Below, piece by piece: positions 35,222 to 44,073 of a DNA stretch of 64,000 nt. Origin of the DNA: Burkholderiales bacterium (GTDB taxonomy: Bacteria; Pseudomonadota; Gammaproteobacteria; Burkholderiales; Burkholderiaceae_E); NCBI GenBank assembly GCA_027487815.1, contig JAIYCW010000072.1:211214-275213 (forward strand). The letters run 5' to 3'. How positions within the stretch are numbered: the stretch's first letter is position 1; each line of letters begins with the position of its first letter. The notes under the pieces were generated by a model. It made no database searches and was not told where the DNA came from. It saw nothing but the letters and a program-made list of their open reading frames with translations. A program made the translations under genes and the position numbers.

Positions 35222-35857
35222 TCAGGCTTTTGGGGGCAAAGGATGCCCCGGCATAAGATCGTAGGGGTGCTTCCACCCAGGCAGCGCGGCGATGCGCTCT
35301 GTCCAGGCCTTCACATGGGGATAGTCGGCCCAGTTCAATGCGATCTCGTCAGCGAAATACATGTAGCCAATCATGGAGAGGTCGGCAATCGTGATCCGCG
35401 TGCCGATGGCGTAGGTCTTGTCGCTCAAATGCGTATCGAGCACTTTGAGCGCGGCCAGCAATCGCCCATGAAGCCACTGGGCTTGAGGTGAATCGCCTTG
35501 TCCGGCAAACAATTTAAGGAAACGGTAAGTGGCAAAGTAGCTGGTGAGTTTGTGGTTATCCCAAAGCGTCCAGCGCAGAATTTCGCGACGCTCCTCCTCG
35601 TTGCGCGGGCCAAACTGATGCAACTGGTTGGTGAGGTAATCCAGGATCACACCCGATTGGGCCAGTTTGAGTTCACCGTGCTCCAGCACCGGGGCCTCGC
35701 CCATGGCATTGATGGCTCGATAAGCTGGAGTGCGCGTTTCGCCATTAAAAAAATCAACAAAACGCGGCTGCCAATCGGCCTTGGCCAGCGTAAGCATCAG
35801 CGCAACTTTGTAGGAGTTTCCGGATTGCGCAAAGCAGTAAAGGGTGTATTCAGGCAT
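35222..35857 (-). CDS. Glutathione S-transferase family protein
   Basis: A 211-residue GST. YTLYCFAQSGNSYKVALML is the thioredoxin-like N-terminal domain with Ser/Cys near the glutathione site, MGEAPVLEHG carries the cis-Pro, and the all-helical C-terminal domain ends YPHVKAWTERIAALPGWKHPY. The ATG at 35857 gives MPEYTLYCF. It is placed 14 nt after the hydrolase gene within the leucine-type operon, perhaps to detoxify reactive enoyl-CoA products, but that is inference. Confidence 0.9.
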   Translation of the reverse strand: MPEYTLYCFAQSGNSYKVALMLTLAKADWQPRFVDFFNGETRTPAYRAINAMGEAPVLEHGELKLAQSGVILDYLTNQLHQFGPRNEEERREILRWTLWDNHKLTSYFATYRFLKLFAGQGDSPQAQWLHGRLLAALKVLDTHLSDKTYAIGTRITIADLSMIGYMYFADEIALNWADYPHVKAWTERIAALPGWKHPYDLMPGHPLPPKA

Positions 35858-35871
35858 GTCGATTATTCCCG

Positions 35872-37074
35872 CTATTTGGCGGTTGATGAATCGGCAGCCC
35901 ACACCACCTGATCATCCACCGCATAGAGTTTGCAGATATCAGCCTTGGCAAAGCCATTGCATCGGCTAAGGGCTTGACGCATCACATCGGGGCGGCCATA
36001 CATGAATGCCCAAGACCCGGTGGGAGCAATCGCAAAAGCTTTGGGCGACTCGGCAGCCAGGAAGCGCTGATAGCCTTCGCGAGCGGCTTCGGAGCGCACC
36101 GGTACTTTTGCTACATCATCAATCGCGGCAAATTTTGAGGGTGCGGGAGCTGTGCCATCGTGCAGCACGAGGGTGAGATCGCGGTGGACCGCGTGCGGCA
36201 TATTCACCTGGCGCAAGAGCGCTTCAACTTCTGGCACCCACACTGCCAAGCCTGCACGCTGCCCCACCATGCTGTGGGCATCGCCATGTGGCCAGGGGCC
36301 AAAGGCTACCAACTTGGCGGGCGCACCGGCTGCGGTGTATTTTTGGAACATAGGGCGAAACACTTCGGGCGAAAAGTAGCTGTCGTTATCGCCGTAGAAC
36401 CATACCGAGGGCACTGTGGTCTTGCTGCCATAACCCGCACCGGTTTCAACCAGCCCCCGCTCCCAGGCAGGGCAACGCTCATCGCGCAAGCCTCCCGCGA
36501 AGTTGATTAACGCACGCACTCCGGGATAGTTCATAGTGCCCAACGCGAGGGTGGTGAGACCACCGTGGGATTGACCACCCACGACGATGTGCGCCTTATC
36601 TACCCAAGGTTGTTGCACCAAATAATCGAGCACCGCTTTGACGTCTTGCGCCTGGGCTACGCCATTGGACTCCACATTGCAGCCACCGCTGATGTATTGC
36701 CCGCCCGAGCTTGCAAAGCCTTGCCGCATCGGCACTACCACGACATAGCCGCGCGCAAGAAACTCGCGCACCAACACGAGGGGGCGATAGCGGGGCTGAA
36801 AACGCGAGTCGCCAGGCGCCTTGCCGTGATTGAACACCAGCAAAGGAAACGGGCCCTCGCCCGGTGGGCGAAACACGGTGACCTGCAGCTTCACCGAGCC
36901 CAGCAGCAAGGGCCGGGAGACTTCAATAATTGATTCGCCCAACTCGGGCAAGGTGGGCAGCTCTTGCGCTTGCGCATGGGCCACAGCGGGTGCGAGCAAA
37001 AGCGTGGCGAGGCTGAGCGCTCCAGCCGCAAAGCGCCGGGCAAACCTGCGGATTGCGAGCTCGGGTAACACCAT
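35872..37074 (-). CDS. Secreted alpha/beta hydrolase
   Basis: A 400-residue protein. Basic RRFARR followed by a hydrophobic run and AVAHA forms a signal peptide, cleaved about residue 34, so it is probably periplasmic. The catalytic region has GGQSHGG with nucleophile Ser about residue 169, and GDNDSYF and PWPHGDAHS supply acid and His. The fold resembles dienelactone hydrolase/dipeptidyl-peptidase relatives; substrate unknown. Its start lies only 1 nt after the acyl-CoA dehydrogenase stop. A periplasmic hydrolase in an intracellular acyl-CoA operon is odd. Confidence 0.8.
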   Translation of the reverse strand: MVLPELAIRRFARRFAAGALSLATLLLAPAVAHAQAQELPTLPELGESIIEVSRPLLLGSVKLQVTVFRPPGEGPFPLLVFNHGKAPGDSRFQPRYRPLVLVREFLARGYVVVVPMRQGFASSGGQYISGGCNVESNGVAQAQDVKAVLDYLVQQPWVDKAHIVVGGQSHGGLTTLALGTMNYPGVRALINFAGGLRDERCPAWERGLVETGAGYGSKTTVPSVWFYGDNDSYFSPEVFRPMFQKYTAAGAPAKLVAFGPWPHGDAHSMVGQRAGLAVWVPEVEALLRQVNMPHAVHRDLTLVLHDGTAPAPSKFAAIDDVAKVPVRSEAAREGYQRFLAAESPKAFAIAPTGSWAFMYGRPDVMRQALSRCNGFAKADICKLYAVDDQVVWAADSSTAK

Positions 37075-37075
37075 G

Positions 37076-38212
37076 CTATTGCGCCGCCAAAGCGCGACCA
37101 ATCAGGATGCGCTGAATATCGCTGGTGCCCTCATAGATTTGGCACACCCGCACATCACGATAAATCTGCTCTACCGGAAAGTCGCTGACATAGCCATAGC
37201 CGCCGTGAATCTGGATGGCATCCGAGCACACCTGCTCGGCTATCTCCGAGGCATAGAGCTTGGCCATGGCCGCTTCCTTAAGGCAAGGATGGCCCGCATC
37301 CTTCAATGATGCCGCATGCGCAATCAACTGGCGTGCAGCTTCAATTTTCATCGCCATATCGGCCAAGCGAAACTGAACCGCCTGATGCTCAAAAATGGGC
37401 TTGTCAAAAGCTACCCGCTGGTGCGCGTAACTGAGTGCGGCATCAAACGCGGCGCGGGCCATACCCACGGCTTGCGAAGCAATGCCGATACGCCCGCCTT
37501 CAAGGCCCGATAGCGCAATCTTCAGGCCTTGCCCTTCCTGCCCAATCAGATTTTCGGCCGGGATCACACAATTCTCGAAGGTGATTTGTGCGGTGTCTGA
37601 TGCATGCTGACCGAGCTTGTCTTCCAGGCGGCTCACGATATACCCCGGGGAGTTTGTGGGCACGATAAACGCGGAGATGCCGCGCTTGCCCGCTTCGGGG
37701 TCGGTCACGGCCATCACGATCGCAACATCGCCATGCTTACCCGAGGTAATGAACTGCTTGACCCCGTCGATCACATACCCCTCGCCCTGGCGCTTGGCGC
37801 GGGTGCGCAGGCCTCCAGCTTCGGAACCCACATGAGGCTCGGTGAGGCAAAACGCACCCAGCATTTCACCGCTGGCAAGCGGGGCCAGCCACTTGAGCTT
37901 TTGGTCTTCGGTGCCCCACGCCATCAGAATCGAACATACCGGGCAGTTGTTCACCGAGATGATGGTGGAGGTGGCGCCATCGCCTGCAGCAATTTCTTCG
38001 ATGATGATGGCAAGCGTCTGATAGTCCAGCCCGGCTCCACCATACGCCTCAGGCACGGCCACCCCATAGCATCCGAGCGCGGCAAGGCCTTTCAGCGCCT
38101 GGGCCGGAAAGGTGTGTTCCTTATCCCAGCGGGGGGAGTTCGGTGCCAGCTCGTGCTTGGCAAATTCGCGCACAGCATCGCGAATCATGACTTGATCTTG
38201 GGTGAGTACCAT
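37076..38212 (-). CDS. Acyl-CoA dehydrogenase (short/branched-chain type)
   Basis: A 378-residue FAD flavoenzyme that introduces the alpha-beta double bond in an acyl-CoA, passing electrons to ETF. AFCLTEPHVGSEAG (FAD-binding) and GGYGYVSDFPVEQIYRDVR are typical. The catalytic Glu lies in QIYEGTSDIQ (residue 361), the position used by short-, medium- and 2-methyl-branched-chain enzymes, unlike the isovaleryl enzyme at 41.9 kb. So substrate is likely butyryl- or 2-methylbutyryl-CoA. It is 5 nt behind the SDR gene. Confidence 0.92.
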   Translation of the reverse strand: MVLTQDQVMIRDAVREFAKHELAPNSPRWDKEHTFPAQALKGLAALGCYGVAVPEAYGGAGLDYQTLAIIIEEIAAGDGATSTIISVNNCPVCSILMAWGTEDQKLKWLAPLASGEMLGAFCLTEPHVGSEAGGLRTRAKRQGEGYVIDGVKQFITSGKHGDVAIVMAVTDPEAGKRGISAFIVPTNSPGYIVSRLEDKLGQHASDTAQITFENCVIPAENLIGQEGQGLKIALSGLEGGRIGIASQAVGMARAAFDAALSYAHQRVAFDKPIFEHQAVQFRLADMAMKIEAARQLIAHAASLKDAGHPCLKEAAMAKLYASEIAEQVCSDAIQIHGGYGYVSDFPVEQIYRDVRVCQIYEGTSDIQRILIGRALAAQ

Positions 38213-38217
38213 TGGGT

Positions 38218-38895
38218 TTACCAGGCAAGCGATTGGCCGCGATAATCAAAGAAACATCCGCTCGGATAACTCGAAGTTTGCTCGATCACCCGGCGCATGC
38301 CACTGACACTTTCCTGGGCCGACACATCCGCATTCGGCCCGCCCATATCAGTGCGGACCCAACCCGGATGCAGAGAGATCACCCTGACGCCTTGCGGATT
38401 AAAATCCACATGCGCGAGTTTGGCCATCATGTTTACCGCCGCTTTGGAGGTGCGATACAGCATGCCGAAGCTTGCCCCGGCTTCCGCAATCGAGCCCATG
38501 CGGCTGGAGATAAAAGCCATCGAGCCTCGTGCAGGCACCAATAAGGGTGCCACCACAGGAATCAAGCGCATCGCAGCCAGCACATTGGTGCGCATCACCT
38601 GATCAAAATCTTCCAGGCTCGGGGCTACTCCCGTCATGCTGTTGCGTGGGCCGTAGACGCCCGCATTAATCACCGCAACATCAAGCTTTTCGCCTTTGAG
38701 CTGCCAAGCGATGTCATTCACATCGCCACTCTCAAGCACATCAAGCTTCAAGGTTTGCACGCCCAGATCACGCAGCTTGATCCGATCAGCTTCGCTGCGA
38801 TAGGTGGCCGTGACTTGAAAGCCCGCCTCCTGATATTGTCTGGCAAACTCCAGGCCCAGGCCACGCGATGCGCCTACGATCAATGCGGATGTCAT
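38218..38895 (-). CDS. Short-chain dehydrogenase/reductase
   Basis: A 225-residue SDR with VGASRGLG at the N-terminus (residues about 7-14), INAGVYGP, SSRMGS (Ser) and YRTSK catalytic Tyr/Lys. The C-terminal part is divergent from FabG (FFDYRGQSLAW), pointing to the CsgA-like subgroup. It lies 11 nt after the thiolase gene and 5 nt before the acyl-CoA dehydrogenase gene. It may reduce or oxidise a beta-oxidation intermediate, e.g. a 3-hydroxy-2-methylacyl-CoA, by context. Confidence 0.9.
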   Translation of the reverse strand: MTSALIVGASRGLGLEFARQYQEAGFQVTATYRSEADRIKLRDLGVQTLKLDVLESGDVNDIAWQLKGEKLDVAVINAGVYGPRNSMTGVAPSLEDFDQVMRTNVLAAMRLIPVVAPLLVPARGSMAFISSRMGSIAEAGASFGMLYRTSKAAVNMMAKLAHVDFNPQGVRVISLHPGWVRTDMGGPNADVSAQESVSGMRRVIEQTSSYPSGCFFDYRGQSLAW

Positions 38896-38906
38896 AACCC
38901 TGAGCC

Positions 38907-40091
38907 TTAGTGCATTTCAATCGCAACTGCAGTGGCCTCGCCACCGCCGATACACAACGCAGCCACGCCGCGCTTCAATCCATGTTTGCGCAGCGCACCG
39001 ATCAAAGTCACCATGATGCGGGCACCCGAGGCACCAATCGGATGACCCAGCGCGACTGCACCACCGTGGATGTTGACCTTCTCGTGCGGCAAATCAAACT
39101 CTGCCATCGCGGCCATCGTGACCGCCGCGAACGCCTCATTGACCTCGAACAGATCAACTTGCTTGGTGGTCCAGCCCGTCTTGTCGAGCACTTTGCGAAT
39201 TGCGCCTGCGGGCGCGGTGGTAAACCAGGCAGGCTCTTGGGCATGCACCGCATGAGCGAGCAGGGTGGCCACATGGGTGATCCCCATTTTTTGCGCGGTG
39301 GAGCGACGCATCAGCACCATCGCACTCGCACCATCGGAGATGGATGATGAGCTGGCCGCAGTGATCGTGCCATCTTTTTTGAAGGCCGGCTTCAGGCCCG
39401 GGATCTTGTCCGTGTTGGCCTTGAAGGGCTGCTCATCCTTGCTGATCTCTACCGCGCCTTTTTTACCCTCGATAGTGACGGGCGCGATCTCCCATGCAAA
39501 GCTGCCATCGTTATTGGCGGCAATGGCGCGCTGGGTGGAGCTGATGGAGAACTGATCCTGTGCTTCGCGGGTGAACTTGTATTTATCAACGCACAGTTCA
39601 GCAAACACGCCCATTGCTTTGCCGCGCTCATAGGCGTCTTCCAGGCCATCGAGCGCCATGTGGTCATACATCATGGCGTTGCCATAGCGATAACCACCGC
39701 GCGCTTTGGGCAAAAGATAGGGTGCATTGGTCATGCTCTCCATGCCTCCCGCGATCATCACCTCTGCGCTACCCGCCTGAATCATGTCGTGCGCCAGCAT
39801 GGCGGCGCGCATGCCCGAGCCGCACATCTTGCTCATGGTGATCGCACCCACCGACATCGGCAGGCCCGCGCCCAACACAGCCTGGCGGGCAGGCGCCTGA
39901 CCCTGGCCTGCCATCAGGCAATTGCCGATGATCGCTTCCTGAATTTTGGCGGGGTCAACGCCCGCGCGCTGCACAGCAGCCTTGATCGCCACAGCGCCAA
40001 GCTGATAAGCCTGGAGGGAAGAAAACTCGCCCATCATGCTGCCAATCGGCGTGCGTGCAACCGAGGCAATAACAATCGGATCATTAGTCAT
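38907..40091 (-). CDS. Acetyl-CoA C-acetyltransferase (thiolase)
   Basis: A 394-residue biosynthetic/degradative thiolase. The active-site Cys90 is in MSKMCGSGMRA, His in GHPIGASGAR, and the second Cys in CIGGGEATA. It cleaves acetoacetyl-CoA or 2-methylacetoacetyl-CoA to acetyl-CoA and feeds the TCA cycle. ATG 40091 (MTNDPIVIASVARTP) is chosen; a 103-codon upstream extension lies inside aceK out of its frame and is not real. It overlaps the aceK stop by 8 nt. Confidence 0.94.
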   Translation of the reverse strand: MTNDPIVIASVARTPIGSMMGEFSSLQAYQLGAVAIKAAVQRAGVDPAKIQEAIIGNCLMAGQGQAPARQAVLGAGLPMSVGAITMSKMCGSGMRAAMLAHDMIQAGSAEVMIAGGMESMTNAPYLLPKARGGYRYGNAMMYDHMALDGLEDAYERGKAMGVFAELCVDKYKFTREAQDQFSISSTQRAIAANNDGSFAWEIAPVTIEGKKGAVEISKDEQPFKANTDKIPGLKPAFKKDGTITAASSSSISDGASAMVLMRRSTAQKMGITHVATLLAHAVHAQEPAWFTTAPAGAIRKVLDKTGWTTKQVDLFEVNEAFAAVTMAAMAEFDLPHEKVNIHGGAVALGHPIGASGARIMVTLIGALRKHGLKRGVAALCIGGGEATAVAIEMH

Positions 40092-41883
40092 GAATTTGCT
40101 CCTTGAAACGTAAATCATCAGGGTAAGGAAAGACATCCTCAAGGATGCCGGCTTTAATCGTGGTTTGGCGCTTGCGCCAGTAATCGGCATGCAGCAAATC
40201 GCTATGCCGCTTGAGGAAGCGATCGCGCACTTTGCTATTGCCCAGCAGGAAGGTGCCAAACTCCTCTGGAAACACATCATTGGGGCCCACCTTGTACCAA
40301 GGCTCGGAGGCCATTTCATCCTCCGGCGTGCGGGGTGGTGGAATCTCGCGGAAGTTGCAGTCGGTGAGGTAGGCCACCTCATCATAGTCGTAGAACACAA
40401 CGCGACCCTGGCGGGTCATACCGAAGTTTTTATAAAGCATGTCGCCCGGGAAGATGTTGGCGGCAACCATATGCTTGATTGCATCGCCATATTCCTGGAT
40501 CGCATGATCAAGTTCGGGCTCGCTGGCCTTCTCGATATAGATGTTAAGCGGCACCATACGCCGCTCAATATACATATGCTTGATGATGATCGAGTCGCCA
40601 TCTTCGATCACCAGTGAAGGCGCCACATCACGCAGCTCGCGCAACAACTCGGCATCAATGCGCTCGCGAGGAAACGGCACATCGGAGTATTCCCAGGTGT
40701 CGGCCATGCGCCCAACGCGATCATGAAACTTCACCAGCTGATATTGCTTCTGGATGAATTCCCGGCTCACATCCTTGAACCGCTTGTCCTTGATGATTTT
40801 GAACACATAGGGAAACGAGGGCAGCGTGAACACCGCCATCACCAGGCCCTTGATACCCGGGGCGATCACAAACTGATCCGAGCTATGGCGCAAGTGATGC
40901 AGCATGTCGCGAAAGAAAAGCGTTTTGCCCTGCTTGTGCAGCCCGATCATGGTGTAGAGCTCGGAGTCGGGCTTGGTGGGCATCAGCGTTTGCAGGAAGC
41001 GCACATAGGCCGATGGTGTGTCCATATCCACCATGAAGTAGGCCCGCGAAAAGTTAAAGAGGGCTTCGATCCGTTCGCTGCCCAGGAGCAGCGCATCGAT
41101 ATACACGCGGCCTCGCGAATCACGCAGCAGAGGAAGGGCAAAGGGAATGATCTCGCCATCATTAATCAATCGCCCGATCAGATAAGCGCCCTTGTTGCGA
41201 AAGAAAAGCGATCGCAACACCTGCACCTGGCAATCCGAGGCGGCACCGAAATCGCGCGGCAACACATGACTGGCGGCTTTGATGATGCGCTTGATATCGC
41301 GCTGCACATCAACAAACGGACAAGCAAAGCCGATATCAACAAACATCGAAGTGAGCGCGCGGGTCCAGCCGGTTTGCGGCGGATAGTAAACTCGATAGGA
41401 AGGTGGTGTGCTGTCGAGATATTCGGTGGAGACCGCTGGACGCACAAAGATGAAGTCGTTATGAAAATAGGTGCGGTGCAGCAGCTTGGTGACGACTGAA
41501 TTGAAGAAGGTTTCGGCAAGCTCAGGCTGCTTGTGTTCGGCAAGCAGGCCGACAAACAAGCGCTTGACCTGCTGCCAGAGCGTTTCCGCAGCGGCCTCGC
41601 TTAGATCACCCGTGGGGTAGTTCTTTTCCAGCGATTCGGTGGCCTCGCGCACCCGCTGATCATAGAAAGCAATTCGCTCGCGGGCCAATCGCCGGATCGC
41701 GTGCCAATCGCCAGCTTCAAAGCGCGCTTTGGCTTGTTGGGCGTTATAGCGAAACAGGGCGTAGTGGCGATCAAAGCCTGCCAGGATCGCGCGCGCAATC
41801 GCGTGCGTGCGATCTTTTTCCTGATCAGCCTTGCGACGCGCCAGGGCTGATGTGCTGGATGGGGCGAGGTTTGAAAGCGGCAT
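40084..41883 (-). CDS. aceK: Isocitrate dehydrogenase kinase/phosphatase
   Basis: A 599-residue AceK, slightly longer than E. coli's (578). This bifunctional enzyme phosphorylates and dephosphorylates isocitrate dehydrogenase to switch carbon between TCA cycle and glyoxylate bypass. The ATP-binding segment GIKGLVMAVFTLPSFPYVF followed by IIKDKRF, and GDMLYKNFGMTRQGRVVFYDYDE (catalytic/metal) are family features. The glyoxylate shunt enzymes are not in this window. Position between isovaleryl-CoA dehydrogenase (15 nt) and thiolase (overlap) suggests joint expression with leucine degradation. Confidence 0.97.
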   Translation of the reverse strand: MPLSNLAPSSTSALARRKADQEKDRTHAIARAILAGFDRHYALFRYNAQQAKARFEAGDWHAIRRLARERIAFYDQRVREATESLEKNYPTGDLSEAAAETLWQQVKRLFVGLLAEHKQPELAETFFNSVVTKLLHRTYFHNDFIFVRPAVSTEYLDSTPPSYRVYYPPQTGWTRALTSMFVDIGFACPFVDVQRDIKRIIKAASHVLPRDFGAASDCQVQVLRSLFFRNKGAYLIGRLINDGEIIPFALPLLRDSRGRVYIDALLLGSERIEALFNFSRAYFMVDMDTPSAYVRFLQTLMPTKPDSELYTMIGLHKQGKTLFFRDMLHHLRHSSDQFVIAPGIKGLVMAVFTLPSFPYVFKIIKDKRFKDVSREFIQKQYQLVKFHDRVGRMADTWEYSDVPFPRERIDAELLRELRDVAPSLVIEDGDSIIIKHMYIERRMVPLNIYIEKASEPELDHAIQEYGDAIKHMVAANIFPGDMLYKNFGMTRQGRVVFYDYDEVAYLTDCNFREIPPPRTPEDEMASEPWYKVGPNDVFPEEFGTFLLGNSKVRDRFLKRHSDLLHADYWRKRQTTIKAGILEDVFPYPDDLRFKEQIHD

Positions 41884-41898
41884 CGGTGGGGCTCGGGC

Positions 41899-43086
41899 CT
41901 AGCGGGTTTCGCTGAACAATTCGCGCCCGATCAGCATGCGCCGAATCTCGCTCGTGCCAGCACCAATTTCATAAAGCTTCGCATCGCGCCACAAGCGACC
42001 GGTGGGATACTCGTTGATATAGCCGTTGCCCCCGAGGGCCTGAATCGCTTCGCCCGCCATCCAGGTGGCTTTTTCAGCGCAATACAAAATCACGCCAGCA
42101 GCATCCTTGCGCAAAGAGCGCACATCGATCTTGCCTTCGCGTGAGCGGTCGCATTGCTTGCCGACCTCATAGACATACGCGCGGCATGCTTGCATGGTGG
42201 TGTACATATCCGCCAGCTTGCCCTGCATGAGTTGGAACTCGCCAATCGGTTGGCCAAACTGTTTGCGGTCATGCACATAAGGCACGACCGCATCCATACA
42301 AGCCGACATGATGCCGAGCGGCCCGCCGGAAAGCACGGCGCGTTCGAAATCAAGCCCGCTCATCAACACATTGGTGCCGCGCCCCAGGCCGCCGAGTATG
42401 TTTTCAGCAGGCACTTCGCAGTCCTCAAACACCAGCTCGCCAGTGTGGCTCCCGCGCATGCCCATCTTGTCGAGCTTTTGTGCAACCTTGAATCCCTTGA
42501 AGCCCTTTTCGACCAGAAACGCAGTCATGCCGCGTGGGCCGGCTTCAAGATCGTTCTTGCCATAGATCACCATCACATCGGCATCTGGGCCGTTGGTGAT
42601 CCACATCTTCGAGCCATTGAGCACCCAGCGATCGCCCTTGAATTCGGCACGCAACTTCATCGAGACCACATCGCTGCCGGCATTGGGCTCGCTCATGGCC
42701 AGAGCGCCGATATGCTCACCGGAAATCAGCTTGGGCAGGTACTTTTCCTTTTGGGCATCCGTGCCATTGCGCACGATCTGATTCACGCACAGATTGGAGT
42801 GCGCGCCGTAAGACAAGCCCACCGCCGCACTGCCGCGAGAGATTTCCTCCATCGCCACGATATGGGCGAGATAGCCCAAGCCTGCACCGCCAAACTCTTC
42901 TGGCGCGGTGATACCCAACACACCAAGATCTCCCAGCTTGCGCCACAGATCCATCGGGAATTGATCCTGCTTGTCGATCTCATAGGCGCGAGGCGTGATT
43001 TCCTGGGCGGTGAACTGCTGCAGCGTTTCGCGCAGCATCGCGATATCTTCACCAAGATCAAATTGCAGGCCGGGCAGGTTCAGCAT
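41899..43086 (-). CDS. liuA: Isovaleryl-CoA dehydrogenase
   Basis: A 395-residue acyl-CoA dehydrogenase, oxidising isovaleryl-CoA to 3-methylcrotonyl-CoA. The catalytic Glu is Glu248 in [15 protein letters not shown], and the usual C-terminal Glu is replaced ([12 protein letters not shown]), the hallmark of isovaleryl-CoA dehydrogenases. [10 protein letters not shown] and MWITNG are flavin-site motifs. It lies 53 nt after the PaaI-like gene and 15 nt before aceK. No separate strong promoter was seen before it, so it is probably read from the liuR promoter. Confidence 0.95.
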   Translation of the reverse strand: MLNLPGLQFDLGEDIAMLRETLQQFTAQEITPRAYEIDKQDQFPMDLWRKLGDLGVLGITAPEEFGGAGLGYLAHIVAMEEISRGSAAVGLSYGAHSNLCVNQIVRNGTDAQKEKYLPKLISGEHIGALAMSEPNAGSDVVSMKLRAEFKGDRWVLNGSKMWITNGPDADVMVIYGKNDLEAGPRGMTAFLVEKGFKGFKVAQKLDKMGMRGSHTGELVFEDCEVPAENILGGLGRGTNVLMSGLDFERAVLSGGPLGIMSACMDAVVPYVHDRKQFGQPIGEFQLMQGKLADMYTTMQACRAYVYEVGKQCDRSREGKIDVRSLRKDAAGVILYCAEKATWMAGEAIQALGGNGYINEYPTGRLWRDAKLYEIGAGTSEIRRMLIGRELFSETR

Positions 43087-43139
43087 GGCTGGAGTCTCAC
43101 TAATAGATATGGAGGTCAGTATTTAGGATGGAGTGCGGT

Positions 43140-43580
43140 CTAGTTTTTAACGTCTTCTCGCCCGAGGATGCTCATTTCCGTGGCGCTCATGGTGGCGACC
43201 AGCTTGACGGATTCGCCATCGTGCGCCCATGCCTCACATTCTGCGACCACAATGGTTCGGCCCCGCTTGCGAACCGTGCCGAGGAGGCGGAAAAACTCTC
43301 CTTTGGCCGGCGCGAGGCAGTTCATTTTGTACTCAATCGTCAAGATGCCGCTTTCCAAAGGCATCGTACTTAATGCGGCATAGCCACAAGCGGAGTCCAT
43401 GACTGCGCCCAACATGCCAGCGTGTACAAAGCCATGCTGTTGGGTGATTTTTCTATCGAAGGGCAAGGTAAGTTCGACCTCGCCGGATTCCACGCGGCTC
43501 AGGCGGGCGTTCAAAAGGGCCATCGCCGGCTGGGCTGCAAAACTGGCTTCTATTTTTGCGCGGATTGCGGCATCAAGCAT
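43140..43580 (-). CDS. PaaI family hotdog thioesterase
   Basis: A 146-residue hotdog thioesterase (PaaI/YdiI-like) hydrolysing acyl-CoAs. The motif QQHGFVHAGMLGAVMDSACGYAA carries the HGG/HAG-type loop with the catalytic Asp, and the C-terminal beta strands carry VVAECEAWAHDG. I chose ATG 43580 (MLDAAIRAKIEA), which overlaps the liuR gene's end by 8 nt; the 30 codons upstream lie inside that gene. It may relieve acyl-CoA build-up during leucine breakdown. Confidence 0.9.
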   Translation of the reverse strand: MLDAAIRAKIEASFAAQPAMALLNARLSRVESGEVELTLPFDRKITQQHGFVHAGMLGAVMDSACGYAALSTMPLESGILTIEYKMNCLAPAKGEFFRLLGTVRKRGRTIVVAECEAWAHDGESVKLVATMSATEMSILGREDVKN

Positions 43581-43989
43581 GCTGTACCCCGGCTCGCTGA
43601 TCGGCCAAAAGGTGCTTGGCACGCGTTTCGTGCGCTTCAATCTCAGCCAGCGTTTCGCGCAGGTCATGCAGCTGGCTGAGCAGGGAGCGCTTGTTTCGCC
43701 CCAATACTTCCAGAAACTTCACAAGCTGGGGCTCGGTATCGGAAGGTGAGTCGTACATATCAATCAGATCGCGCACTTCTGCCAGCGATAGCCCCAGGCG
43801 TTTGCCGCGCAAGGTGAGTTTCAGACGGGTGCGATCGCGCACCGAATACACTCGCTGACGCCCGGCCGTACCCGATCGGGTTGGGGTTAATAGCCCCTGA
43901 TCCTCATAGAAGCGTATCGTTCGAGGCGTGATGTCGAACTCTTTGGCGAGTTCGCTGATGCTGAAGCTGGAGGCGGATCGATCTGACAT
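43573..43989 (-). CDS. liuR: LiuR-type MerR family regulator of leucine/isovalerate catabolism
   Basis: A 138-residue MerR regulator. The N-terminal winged helix (SISELAKEFDITPRTIRFYED, then QGLLTPTRSG) is followed by VYSVRDRTRLKLTLRGKRLGLSLAEVRDLI, a pattern typical of LiuR proteins, and an antiparallel coiled coil. It controls branched-chain amino-acid degradation genes. ATG 43989 (MSDRSASSFS) is right behind its operator-like palindrome; the reading that adds 72 upstream codons crosses that palindrome and is rejected. It heads the operon and probably autoregulates. The ligand of LiuR is not firmly known. Confidence 0.88.
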   Translation of the reverse strand: MSDRSASSFSISELAKEFDITPRTIRFYEDQGLLTPTRSGTAGRQRVYSVRDRTRLKLTLRGKRLGLSLAEVRDLIDMYDSPSDTEPQLVKFLEVLGRNKRSLLSQLHDLRETLAEIEAHETRAKHLLADQRAGVQHA

Positions 43990-43999
43990 GGGGTGCCAG

Positions 44000-44015
44000 T
44001 TTACGTAAACGTCAA
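44000..44015. promoter_or_regulatory. LiuR-type operator
   Basis: TTTACGTAAACGTCAA (reverse complement TTGACGTTTACGTAAA) is a 16-bp palindrome-like site matching the known style of LiuR binding sites (TTGACG/TTTACG half-sites). It lies 11 bp before the liuR start and 59 bp before the divergent DUF2237 start. TTGACT at 44025-44020 (minus) could be a -35 element for liuR. Only this one copy was seen in the operon's region. Confidence 0.75.
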
Positions 44016-44073
44016 CCGCAGTCAAGATTTCCCGCCATGCTGCTTCCCAATTCTGAAACTCCTGGAAGAATCG

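Noticed and set aside
42154..43143. 329-codon plus-strand frame opposite isovaleryl-CoA dehydrogenase
   Set aside because: Antisense artefact; liuA is firmly identified by its active-site residues.
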